Shown: piece after piece, positions 22,355 through 36,250 of the stretch
Position numbering within the stretch: the first letter of the stretch is position 1
Layout: each line of letters begins with the position of its first letter
Source: Protopterus annectens
Taxonomy: Eukaryota > Chordata > Ceratodontiformes > Protopteridae
NCBI RefSeq assembly: GCF_019279795.1
Contig: NC_056750.1
Coordinates: 830,184,217 to 830,248,216, forward strand
DNA length: 64,000 bases
Direction: 5' to 3'
The notes under the pieces: generated by a model
Seen by the model: the letters and a program-made list of their open reading frames with translations, nothing else
Told to the model about the DNA's origin: nothing
Database searches by the model: none
Program-made: the position numbers and the translations under genes

Positions 22355-25300
22355 CCATGTTAACTGCTCATTATCTGTGGTGAATACTGACCATGTTAAC
22401 TGTTCATTACCTGTAGTGAATACTGAACATGTTAACTGTTCATTGTCTGTGGTGAATACTGCCCATCTTAACTGCACATTATCTGTGGTGAATACTGAAC
22501 ATGTTAACTACTCATTATCTGTGGTGAATACTGGCCATGTTAACTGCTTGTTATCTGTGGTGAAAACTGACCTTGTTAACTGCTCATGATCTATGATGAA
22601 TACAGACCATGTTACCTCTTTATTATCTGTGGTGAATAGTGACCATGATAACTGCACATTATCTGTGGTGAATACTGACCATGTTAAATTCTCATTATCT
22701 GTGGTGAATACTGACCAAGTTAACTGTTCCTTATCTGTGGTGAATACTGACCGTGTTAACTGCTCATTATCTGTGGTGAATACTGACCATGTTAACTGCT
22801 CATTATCTGTGGTGAATATTGCCCACATTAACTCCTCATTATCTGTGGTGAATACTGACCATGTTAACTGCTCATTATCTGTGGTGAAACCTGACCATGT
22901 TAACTGCTCATTATCTGTGATGAATACTGACCATGTTAACTTCTCATTATCTGTGGTGAATACTGACCATGTTTACTGTTCATTATTTGTGGTGAATACT
23001 GACCGTGTTAACTGCTCTTTATCTGTGGTGAATACTGACCATGTTAACTGCTCATTATCTGTGGGGAATACTGACAATTTTAACTGCCATTATCTGTGGT
23101 AAATACTGCCCACATTAACTGTTCATTATCTGTGGTGAATACTGCCCACATTAACTGTTCATTATCTGTGGTGAATACTGACCATGTTAACTGCTTATTA
23201 TCTGCGGTGAATACTGACCATGTTAACTGTTCATTATCTGTAGTGAATACTGACCATGTTAACTGTTCATTATCTGTGGTGAATACTGAACATGTTAACT
23301 GCTCATTATCTGTGGTGAATACTGGCCATGTTAACTGCTTGTTATCTGTGGTGAATACTGAACATGTTAACTGCTCATGATCTGTGATGAATACAGACAA
23401 TGGTGAATACTGACCATGTGAACTGCACATTATCTGTGGTGAATACTGACCATGTTAACTTCTCATTATCTGTGATGAATACTGACCATGTTAACTGCTC
23501 ATTATCTGTGGTGAATACTGATCGTGTTAACTGCTCATTATCTGTGGTAAATACTGACCATATTAACTTCTCATTATCTGTGATGAATACTGACCATGTA
23601 AACTGCTCATTATCTGTGGTGAATACTGACCATGTTAACTTCTCATTATACGTGGTGAATACTGACCATGTTAACTGCTTATTATCTGTGGTGAATATTG
23701 CCCACATTAACTCCTCATTATCTGTGGTGAATACTGACCATGTTAACTGCTCATTATCTGTGGTGAATACTGGCCACGTTAACTGCTTATTATCTGCGGT
23801 GAATACTGACCATGTTAACTGCTCATGATCTGTGATGAATACAGACCATGTTACCTCTTCATTATCTGTGGTGAATACTGACCATGTGAACTGCACTTTA
23901 TCTATGGTGAATACTGACCATGTGAACTTCTCATTATCTGTGATGAATACTGACCATGTTAACTGCTCATTATATGTGGTGAATACTGACCATGTTAACT
24001 GCTCATTATCTGTGATGAATATTGATCATGTTAACTGTTCATTATCTGTGGGGAATACTGACCATGTTAACTGCTCATTATCTGTCGTGAATACTGACCA
24101 TGTTAACTGCCCATTATCTGTGGTGAATATTGTCCACATTAACTGCTCATTATCTGTGGCGAATACTGACTTAGATTATAGATTATAGATTGACATGTTA
24201 ACTGTTCATTATCTGTGGTGAAAACTGACCATGTTAACTGCTCATTTTCTGTGATGCATACTGACCATGTTAACTTTTCATTACCTGTGGTGAAACTGAC
24301 CATGTTAACTGTTCATTATCTGTGGTGAATACTGACCGTGTTAATTTCTCATGATCTGTGATGAATACAGACCATGTTACCTCTTCATTATATGTGATGA
24401 ATACTGACCATGTTAACTGCACATTATCAGTGGTGAATACTGACCATGTTAACTTCTCATTATCTGTGATGAATACTGACCATGTTAACTGCTGATTATC
24501 TGTGATGAATACTGATCATGTTAACTGCTCATTATCTGTGGTGAATACTGCCCATGTTAACTGTTCATTATCTGTGCTGAATACTGCCCACGTTAACTGC
24601 TCATTACCTGTGGTGAATGCTGAACATAACTACTCATTATCTGTGCTGAATGCTCCCAGGGTTAACTGCTCATTATCTGTGGTGAATACTGACCATGTTA
24701 ACTGCTCATTATCTGTGGTGAAAACTGACCATGTTAACTGCTCATTATCTGTGATGAATACTGACCATGTTAACTGCTCATTATACGTGGTGAATACTGA
24801 CCATGTTAACTGCTTATTATCTGTGGTGAATATTGCCCACATTAACTCCTCATTATCTGTGGTGAATACTGACCATGTTAACTGCTCATTATCTGTGGTG
24901 AAAACTGACCATGTTAACTTCTCATTACCTGTGGTGAATACTGACCATGTTAATTTCTCATTATCTGTGGTGAATACTGACCATGTTAACTGCTCATTAT
25001 CTGTGGGGAATACTGACAATTTTAACTGCCATTATCTGTGGTAAATACTGCCCACATTAACTGTTCATTATCTGTGGTGAATACTGCCCACATTAACTGT
25101 TCATTATCTGTGGTGAATACTGCCCACGTTAACTGCTTATTATACGTGGTGAATAATGACCATGTTAATATCGCATTTCTGTGGTGAATACTGCCCACGT
25201 TAACTGCTCATTATACGTGGTGAATACTGACCATGTTAACTGCTTATTATCTGCGGTGAATACTGACCATGTTAACTGTTCATTATCTGTAGTGAATACT

Positions 25301-27600
25301 GAACATGATAACTGTTCATTGTCTGTGGTGAATACTGCCCATCTTAACTGCACATTATCTGTGGTGAATACTGAACATGTTAACTGCTCATTATCTGTGG
25401 TGAATACTGGCCATGTTAACTGCTTGTTATCTGTGGTGAATACTGAAAATGTTAACTGCTCATGATCTGTGATGAATACAGACCATGGTGAATACTGACC
25501 ATGTGAACTGCACATTATCTGTGGTGAATACTGACCATGTTAACTGCTCATTATCTGTGATGAATACTGATCGTGTTAACTACTCATTATCTGTGGTAAA
25601 TACTGACCATGTTAAATGTTCATTATCTGTGGTGAATACTGACCGTGTAAACTGCTCATTATCTGTGGTGAATACTGACCATGTTAACTGCTCATTATCT
25701 GTGGTGAATATTGCTCACATTAACTGCTCATTATCTGTGGTGAATACTGACCATGTTAACTGCTCATTATCTGTAGTGAAAACTGACCATGTTAACTGTT
25801 CATTTTCTGTGGTGAATACTTTCCGTGTTAACTGCTCATGATCTGTGGTGAATACTGACCATGTTAACTGCTCATTATCTGTGGTGAATACTGACAGTGT
25901 TAACTGCTCATTATCTGTGGTGAATATTGCCCACATTAACTGCTCATTATCTGTGGTGAACACTGACCATGTTAACTGCTCATTATCTGTGGTGAATACT
26001 GACCGCGTTAATTGCTCATTATCTGAAGTGGATACCGACCATGTGAACTGCTCATTATCTGTGGGGAATACTGACAATTTTAACTGCCATTATCTGTGGT
26101 GAATACTGCCCACATTAACTGTTCATTATCTGTGGTGAATACTGACCATGTTAACTGCTTATTATCTGCGGTGAATACTGGCCATGTTAACTGTTCATTA
26201 TCTGTAGTGAATACTGAACATGACAACTCTTCATTATCTGTTTTGAATACTGGCCACGTTAACTGCTTGTTATCTGTGGTGAATACTGACCATGTTAACT
26301 GCACATGATCTGTGATGAATACAGACCATGTTACCTCTTCATTATCTGTGGTGAATACTGACCATGTAAACTGCACTTTATCTATGGTGAATACTGACCA
26401 TGTGTACTTCTCATTATCTGTGATGAATACTGATCATGTAAACTGCACTTTATCTATGGTGAATACTGCCCATGCTAACTGCTCATTATATGTGATGAAT
26501 ACTGACCATGTTAACTGTTCATTATCTGTGGTGAATACTGACCATGTTAACTGCTCATTATCTGTGGTGAATACTGACCATGTTAACTGCCCATTATCTG
26601 TGGTGAATATTGTCCACATTAACTGCTCATTATCTGTGGCGAATACTGACTTAGATTATAGATTATAGATTGACATGTTAACTGTTCATTATCTGTGGTG
26701 AAAACTGACCACGTTAACTGCTCATTTTCTGTGATGCATACTGACCATGTTAACTTCTCATTACCTGTGGTGAAATTGACCATGTTAACTGTTCATTATC
26801 TGTGGTGAATACTGACCGTGTTAACTGTTCATTATCTGTGGTGCATACTGACCATGTTAATTGCTCATTATCAGAGGCTAATACTGACCATGTTAACTGC
26901 TCATTATCTGTGGGGAATACTGACATATTTAACTGCCATTATCTGTGGTGAATACTGCCCACATTAACTGTTCATTATCTATGGTGAATACTGCCCATGT
27001 TAACTGCTCATTATCTGTGCTGAATACTGGCCATGTTAACTGCTCATGATCTGTGTTGAATACAGACCATGTTACCTCTTCATTATATGTGATGAATACT
27101 GACCATGTTAACTGCACATTATCTGTGGTGAATACTGACCATGTTAACTGCTGATTATCTGTGATGAATACTGATCATTTTAACTGCTCATTATCTGTGG
27201 TGAATACTGACCATGTTAACTGCTCATTATCTGTGGTGAATACTGCCCACGTTAACTGCTTGTTATCTGTGGTGAATACTGACCTTGTTAACTGCTCATG
27301 ATCTGTGATGAATACAGACCATGTTACCCCTTCATTATCTGTGGTAAATACTAACCATGTTAACTGCACATTATCTGTAGTAAATACTAACCATGTGAAC
27401 TTCTCATTATCTGTGATGAATACTGACCATGTTAACTGCTCATTATCTGTGGTGAATATTGACCATGTTAACTGCTCATTATCTGAGGTGAATACTGACC
27501 ATGTTAACTTCTCATTATCTGTGGTGAATACTGACCATGTTAACTGCTCATTATCTGTGGTGAATACTGACCATGTTAACTGCTCATTATCTGTGGTGAA
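22355..27600 (+). repeat. Array segment A, copy 2
   Basis: Partner of 13,690-19,140. Shared rare variants include the missense chain TEHVN-TAHLN-TEHVN-TGHVN-KTDLVN followed by a stop, and the odd 29-base GACTTAGATTATAG insertion variant at 24,168 and 26,648 (16,042 and 18,411 in copy 1). Confidence 0.85.
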
Positions 27601-28314
27601 TACTGACCATGTCAACTGCTCATTATCTGTGATGAATACTGATCATGTTAACTGCTCATTGTCTGTGGTGAATACTGACCATGTCAACTGTTCTTTATCT
27701 GTAGTGAATACTGAACATGGTAACTGCACATTATCTGTGGTGAATACTGACCGTGTTATCTGCTTATTATCTGTGGTGAATACTGACCATGTTAACTGTT
27801 CATTATCTGTGGTGAATACTGACCATGTTAACTGCTCATTATCTGTGGTGAATACTGACCATATTAACTGCTCATTATTTGTGATGAATACTGACCATGT
27901 TAACTGCTCATTATCTGTGGTGAATACTGACCGCGTTAACTGCTCATTATCTGTGATCAATACTGACCATGTTAACTGCTCATTATCTGTGGTGAATACT
28001 GACCATGTTAACTGTTCATTATCTGTGGTGAATACTGACCATGTTAACTGCTCATTATCTGTGGTGAATACTGACCATGTTAACTGCTCATTATCTGTGG
28101 TGTATACTGACCATGTTAACTGCTCATTATCTGTGGTGAATACTGACCATGTTAACTGCTCATTATCTGTGGTGAATACTGACCATGTTAACTTCTCATT
28201 ATCTGTGGTGAATACTGACCATGTTAACTGCTCATTATCTGTGGTGAATACTGACCATGTTAACTTCTCATTATCTGTGATGAATACTGACCATGTTAAC
28301 TGTTCATTATCTGT

Positions 28315-31200
28315 GCTGAATACTGACCATGTTAAGAGTTCATTATCTGTGGTGAATACTGACTATGTTAACTGCTCATTATCTGTGGTGAATACTGACT
28401 ATGTTAACTGCTCATTATCTGTGGTGAATACTGACTATGTTAACTGCTCATTATCTGTGGTGAATACTGACCATGTTAACTGTTCATTATCTGTGGTGAA
28501 TATTGACCATGTTAACTGTTCATATCTGTGGTGTATACTGACCATGTTAACTGCTCATTATCTGTGGTGAATACTGACCATGTTAACTGCTCATTATCTG
28601 TGATGAATACTGACCGTGTTAACTGCTCATTATCTGTGGTCAATACTGACCATGTTAACTGTTCATTATCTGTGGTGAATACTGACCATGTTAACTGCTC
28701 ATTATCTGTGGTGAATACTGCCCACGTTAACTGCTCATTATCTGTGGTGAATACTGACCATGTTAACTGTTCATTATCTGTGGTGAATACTGACCATGTT
28801 AACTGCTCATTATCTGTGGTGAATACTGACCATGTTAACTGCTCATTATCTGTGGTGAATACTGACCATGTTAACTGCTCATTATCTGTAGTGAATACTG
28901 ACCATGTTAACTGCTCATTATCTGTGGTGAATACTGACCATGTTAACTGCTCATTATCTGTGGTGAATGCTGACCATGTTAACTGCTCATTATCTGTGGT
29001 GAATACTGACCATGATAACTGCTCATTATCTGTAGTGAAAACTGACCATGCTAACTGCTCATTATCTGTGATGAATACTGACCATGTTAACTGCTCATTA
29101 TCTGTGATGGATACTGACCATGTTAACTGCCCATTATCTGTGATGAATACTGACCATGTTAACTGCTCATTATCTGTTGTGAATACTGACCATGTTAACT
29201 TCTCATTATCTGTGGTAAATACTGACTATGTTAACTGTTCATTATCTGTGCTGAATGCTGACCGTGTTAACTGCTCATTATCTGTGATGAATATTGACCA
29301 TGTTAACTTCTCATTATCTGTGGTGAATACTGACCATGTTAACTGCTCATTATCTGTGATGAATATTGCCCACATTAACTGCACATTATCTGTGGTGAAT
29401 ACTGACCATGTTAACTGCTCATTATCTGTGGTGAATACTGACCATGCTAACTGTTCATTATCTGTGGTAAATATTGGCCATGTTAACTGCTCATTATCTG
29501 TGTTGAATACTGACCATTTTAACTGCACATTTTCTGTGGTGAATACTAACCATCATAACTGCTCATTATCTGTAGTGAATACTGACTATGTTAACTGCTC
29601 ATTATCTGTGGTGAATACTGACCATGTTAACTGTTCATTATCTGTGGTGAATATTGACCATGTTAACTGTTCATTATCTGTGGTGAAAACTGACCATGTT
29701 AACTGCTCATTATCTGTGGTGAATACTGACCATGTTAACTGCTCATTATCTGTGGTGAATACTGACCATGTTAACTGCTCATTATCTGTGGTAAATACTG
29801 CCCATGTTAACTTCTCATTATCTGTGGTGAATACTGACCATGTTAACTGCTCATTATCTGTGGTGAATACTGACCATGTTAACTGCTCATTATCTGTGGT
29901 GAATACTGACCATGTTAACTGCTCATTATCTGTAGTGAATACTGGCCACGTTAACTGCTTTTTATCTGTGGTGAATACTGACCATACTAACTGCGTTGAA
30001 TACTGACCATTTAACTGTTCATTATCTGTGGTGAATACTGACCATGTTAACTGTTCATTATCTGCGGTGAATACTGACCATGTTAACTACTCATTATCTG
30101 TGGTGCATACTGACCATGTTAACTGCTCATTATATATGGTGAATACTGACCATGTTAACTGCTCATTATCTGTGGTGAATAATGACCATGTTAACTGCTC
30201 ATTTTCTGTCATGAGTACTGACCATGCTAACTGCTCATTACCTGTGGTGAATACTGACCATGTTAACTGTTCATTATATGTGGTGAATACTGACCATATT
30301 AACTGCTTATTATCTGTGGTGAATACTGACCATGTAAACTGCACATTATCTGTGGTGAATGTTAACTATTCATTATCTGTGGTGAATACTGACCATGTTA
30401 ACTGCTCATTATCTGTGGTGAATACTGACCATGTTAACTTCTCATTATCTGTGGTGAATACTGACTATGTTAACTGCTCATTATCTGTGCTGAATACTGA
30501 CCATGTTAAGAGTTCATTATCTGTGGTGAATACTGACTATGTTAACTGCTCATTATCTGTGGTGAATACTGACTATGTTAACTGCTCATTATCTGTGATG
30601 AATACTGACCATGTTAACTGCTCATTATCTGTGGTGAATACTGACCATGTTAACTGCTCATTATCTGTGGTGAATACTGACCATGTTAACTGTTCATTAT
30701 CTGTGGTGAATATTGACCATGTTAACTGTTCATATCTGTGGTGTATACTGACCATGTTAACTGCTCATTATCTGTGGTGAATACTGACCATGTTAACTGC
30801 TCATTATCTGTGATGAATACTGACCATGTTAACTGCTCATTATCTGTGGTGAATACTGACCATGTTAACTGCTCATTATCTGTGGTGAATACTGACCATG
30901 TTAACTGCTCATTATCTGTGGTGAATACTGCCCACGTTAACTGCTCATTATCTGTGGTGAATACTGACCATGTTAACTGCTCATTATCTGTGGTGAATAC
31001 TGACTATGTTAACTGCTCATTATCTGTGGTGAATACTGACCATGTTAACTGCTCATTATCTGTGGTGAATACTGACCATGTTAACTGCTCATTATCTGTG
31101 GTGAATACTGACCATGTTAACTGTTCATTATCTGTGGTGAATACTGACCATGTTAACTGCTCATTATCTGTGGTGAATACTGACCATGTTAACTGCTCAT
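28315..31200 (+). repeat. ~2.2-kb tandem duplication within sector 1
   Basis: The rare variant GTTAAGAGTTC at 28,331 recurs at 30,505 (offset 2,174), and the frame-shifting GTTCATATCTGTGGTGTATA at about 28,520 recurs at about 30,730 (offset 2,210 = 2,174 + 36). One copy has gained one monomer. Confidence 0.8.
30345..30371 (+). repeat. 27-bp shortened monomer lacking ACTGACCAT
   Basis: Nine bases are missing, joining GTGAAT to GTTAAC, which keeps the frame (VVNVNYSLS). The same deletion, with the same downstream CTATTC variant, occurs at about 33,270 and 54,670. The three copies must share an origin despite lying up to 24 kb apart. Confidence 0.85.
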
Positions 31201-34200
31201 TATCTGTGGTGAATACTGACCATGTTAACTGCTCATTATCTGTGGTGAATACTGACCATGTTAACTGTTCATTATCTGTGGTGAATACTGACCATGTTAA
31301 CTGCTCATTATCTGTGGTGAATACTGACCATGTTAACTGCTCATTATCTGTGGTGAATACTGCCCATGTTAACTTCTCATTATCTGTGGTGAATACTGAC
31401 CATGTTAACTGCTCATTATCTGTGGTGAATACTGCCCACGTTAACTGCTCATTATCTGTGGTGAATACTGACCATGTTAACTGCTCATTATCTGTGGTGA
31501 ATACTGACCATGTTAACTGCTCATGCTCTGTGATAAATAATGACCATGTTGACTGTTCATTATCTGTAGTGAATACTGACCATGTCAACTGCTCATTATC
31601 TGTGATGAATACTGACCATGTTAACTGCTCATTATCTGTGGTGAATACTGACCATGTTAACTGTTCATTATCTGTGGTGAATACTGACCATGTTAACTGC
31701 TCATTATCTGTGGTGAATACTGACCATATTAACTGCTCATTATCTGTGGTGAATACTGACCATGTTAACTGCTCATTATCTGTGGTGAATACTGGGCCTG
31801 TTAACTGCTCATTATCTGTGGTGAATACTGACCATGTTAACTTCATTATCTGTTGGGAATATTGACCTTGTTAACTGCTCATTATCTGTGGTGAATACTG
31901 ACCATGTTAACTGTTTATTATCTGTGGTGAATACTGACCATGTTTACTGCAAATTATCTGTATCTGTGGTGAATACTGCCCATGTTAACTGCTCATTATC
32001 TGTGGTGAATACTGACCATGTTAACTGCCCATTATCTGTGGTGAATACTGACCATGTTAACTTCATTATCTGTGGTGAATACTGACCATGTTAACTGTTC
32101 ATTATCTGTGGTGAATACTGACCATGTTAACTGCTCATTATCTGTGGTGAATACTGACCATGTTAACTGCTCATTATCTGTGGTGAATACTGACCATGTT
32201 AACTGCTCAATATCTGTGGAGAATACTGATCATGTTAACTGCTCATGCTATGTGATGAATACGGAACATGTTGACTGTTCATTATCTGCGGTGAATACTG
32301 ACCACGTCAGCTGCTCATTATCTGTGATGAATACTGACCATGTCAACTGCTCATTATCTGTGGTGAATACTGACCATGTCAACTGCTCATTATCTGTGGT
32401 GAATACTGACCATGTCAACTGTTCATTATCTGTAGTGAATACTGAACATGTTAACTGCTCATTATCTGTGGTGAATACTGACCATGTTAACTGCTCATTA
32501 TCTGTGGTGAATACTGACCATATTAACTGCTCATTATCTGTGGTGAATACTGACCATATTAACTGCTCATTATCTGTGGTGAATACTGCCCACGTTAACT
32601 GCTCATTATCTGTGGTGAATACTGACCATGTTAACTGCTCATTATCTGTGGTGAATACTGACCATGTTAACTGTTCATTATCTGTGGTGAATACTGACCA
32701 TGTTAACTGCTCATTATCTGTGGTGAATACTGACCACGTTAACTGTTCATTATCTGTGGTGAATACTGACCATGTTAACTGTTCATTATCTGTGGTGAAT
32801 AATGACCATGTTAACTGCTCATTTTCTGTCATGAGTACTGACCATGCTAACTGCTCATTACCTGTGGTGAATACTGACCATGTTAACTGTTCATTATATG
32901 TGCTGAATACTGACCATGTAAACTGGTCATTATCTGTGGTGAATACTGACCATGTTAACTGCTCATTTTCTGTCATGAGTACTGACCATGTTAACTGTTA
33001 ACAGCTCATTATCTGTGGTGAATACTGACCATGTTAACTGCTCATTATCTGTGGTGAATACTGACCATGTTAACTGCTCAATATCTGTGGTGAATACTGA
33101 CCATGTTAACTGTTCATTATATGTGCTGAATACTGACCATGTAAACTGGTCATTATCTGTGGTGAATACTGACCATGTTAATTGCTCATTATTTTTGGTG
33201 AATACTGAACATATTAACTGCTTATTATCTGTGGTGAATACTGACCATGTAAACTGCTCATTATCTGTGGTGAATGTTAACTATTCATTATCTGTGGTGA
33301 ATACTGACCATGTTAACTGCTCATTATCTGTGGTGAATACTGACCATGTTAACTTCTCATTATCTGTGATGAATACTGACCATGTTAACTGTTCATTATC
33401 TGTGCTGAATACTGACCATGTTAACTGCTCATTATCTGTGGTGAATACTGACCATGTTAACTGCTCATTATCTGTGGTGAATACTGACCATGTTAACTGT
33501 TCATTATCTGTACTGAATACTGCCCACGTTAACTGCTCATTATCTGTGGCCAATACTAACCATCATAACTGCTCATTATCTGTGGTGAATACTGACTATG
33601 TTAATTGCTCATTATCTGTGGTGAATACTGACCATGTTAACTGTTCATTATCTGTGGTGAATACTGACCATGTTAACTGCTCATTATCTGTGGTGAATAC
33701 TGACCATGTTAACTTCATTAGCTGTGGTGAATACTGACCATGTTAACTTCTCATTATCTCTGGTGAATACTGACCATGTTAACTGCTCATTATCTGTGGT
33801 GAATACTGACCATGTTAACTGTTCATTATCTGTGGTGAATACTGACCATGTTAACTGCTCATTATCTGTGGTGAATACTGACCATGTTAACTGTTCATTA
33901 TCTGTGGTGAATACTGACCATGTTAACTGCTCATTATCTGTGATGCATACTGTCCTTGTTAACTGCTCATTATATATGGTGAATACTGACCATTTTAACT
34001 GCTCATTATCTGTGATGAATACTGACCATGTTAACTGTTCATTATCTGTGGTGAATACTGACCATGTTAACTGTTCATTATCTGTGGTGAATACTGACTG
34101 TGTTAACCACTCATTATCTATGGTAATACTGACCATGTTAACTACTCATTATCTGAGGTGAATACTGACCATGTTAACTGCTCATTATCTGTGGTGAATA

Positions 34201-36250
34201 CTGGCGTTCATTATCTGTAGTGAAAACTGACCATGCTAACTGCTCATTATCTGTGATGAATACTGACCATGTTAACTGCTCATTATCTGTTGTGAATACT
34301 GACCATGTTAACTTCTCATTATCTGTTGTGAATACTGACCATGTTAACTTCTCATTATCTGTGGTAAATACTGACTATGTTAACTGCTCATTATCTGTGA
34401 TGAATACTGACCATGTTAACTGCTCATTATCTGTGGTGAATACTGACCATGTTAACTGCTCATTATCTGTGGTGAATACTGACCATGTTAACTGCTCATT
34501 ATCTGTGGTGAATACTGACCATGTTAACTGTTCATTATCTGTGGTGAATACTGGCCATGTTAACTGTTCATTATCTGTGGTGAATACTGACCATGTTAAC
34601 TGCTCATTATCTGTGGTGAATACTGACTATGTTAACTGCTCATTATCTGTGGTGAATACTGACTATGTTAACTGCTCATTATCTGTGGTGAATACTGACC
34701 ATGTTAACTGTTCATTATCTGTGGTGAATACTGACCATGTTAACTGTTCATTATCTGTGGTGAATACTGACCATGTTAACTGTTCATTATCTGTGGTGAA
34801 TACTGACCATGTTAACTGCTCATTATCTGTGGTGAATACTGACCATGTTAACTGCTCATTATCTGTGATGAATACTGACCGTGTTAACTTCATTATCTGT
34901 GGTAAATACTGCCCATGTTAACTTCTCATTATCTGTGGTGAATACTGACCATGTTAACTGCTCATTATCTGTGGTGAATACTGCCCACGTTAACTGCTCA
35001 TTATCTGTGGTGAATACTGACCATGTTAACTGCTCATTATCTGTGGTGAATACTGACCATGTTAACTGCTCATTATCTGTGGTGAATACTGCCCACGTTA
35101 ACTGCTCATTATCTGTGGTGAATACTGACCATGTTAACTGTTCATTATCTGTGGTCAATACTAACCATCATAACTGCTCATTATCTGTGGTGAATACTGA
35201 CCATGTTAACTGTTCATTATCTGTGGTCAGTACTAACCATCATAACTGCTCATTATCTGTGGTCAATACTGACCATGTTAACTGTTCATTATCTGTGGTG
35301 AATACTGACCATGTTAACTGCTCATTATCTGTGGTGAATACTGACCATGTTAACTGCTCATTATCTGTGGTGAATACTGACCATGTTAACTGCTCATTAT
35401 CTGTGGTGAATACTGCCCATGTTAATTGCTCATTATCTGTGGTGAATACTGACCATGTTAACTGTTCATTATCTGTGGTGAATACTGACCATGTTAACTG
35501 CTCATTATCTGTGGTGAATACTGACCATGTTAACTGTTCATTATCTCTGGTGAATACTGACCATGTTAACTGCTCATTATCTGTGGTGAATACTGACCAT
35601 GTTAACTGCTCATTATCTGTGGTGAATACTGACCATGTTAACTGTTCATTATCTGTGGTGAATACTGACCATGTTAACTGCTCATTATCTGTGGTGAATA
35701 CTGACCATGCTAACTGCACATTATCTGTGGTGAATACTGACCGTGTTATCTGCTTATTATCTGTGGTGAATACTGACCATGTTAACTGTTCATTATCTGT
35801 GGTGAATACTGACCGTGTTATCTGGTTATTATCTGTGGTGAATACTGACCATGTTAACTGTTCATTATCTGTGGTGAATACTGACCATATTAACTGTTCA
35901 TTATCTGTGATGAATACTGACCATGTTAACTACTCATTTTCTGTCGTGAGTACTAACCATGCTAACTGCTCATTGCCTGTGGTGAATACTGACCATGTTA
36001 ACTGCTCATTATCTGTGGTGAATAATGACCATGTTAACTGCTCATTTTCTGTCATGAGTACTGACCATGCTAACTGCTCATTACCTGTGGTGAATACTGA
36101 CCATGTTAACTGCTCATTATCTGTGGTGAATACTGACCATGTTAACTGTTCATTATCTGTGGTGAATACTGAACACGTTAACTGCTCATTATCTGTAGTG
36201 AGTACTGGCCACATTGACTGTTTGTTGTCTTTGGTGAATACTGACCTTCT

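Larger units (their letters stand above)
27305..36250. repeat. Homogeneous array sector 1
   Basis: Across about 9 kb nearly every monomer is close to consensus, and the recurring stop-bearing variant (CTCATGATCTGTGATGAATA) is absent between about 27,300 and 36,250. Long plus frames follow (421 codons from 27,305, 492 from 28,528, 375 from 30,738, 460 from 34,881). They are separated by 34- or 35-bp monomers such as GTTCATATCTG at about 28,520 and 30,730 and GTTAACTTCATTATC at about 31,840, 32,060 and 33,710. Confidence 0.85.
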
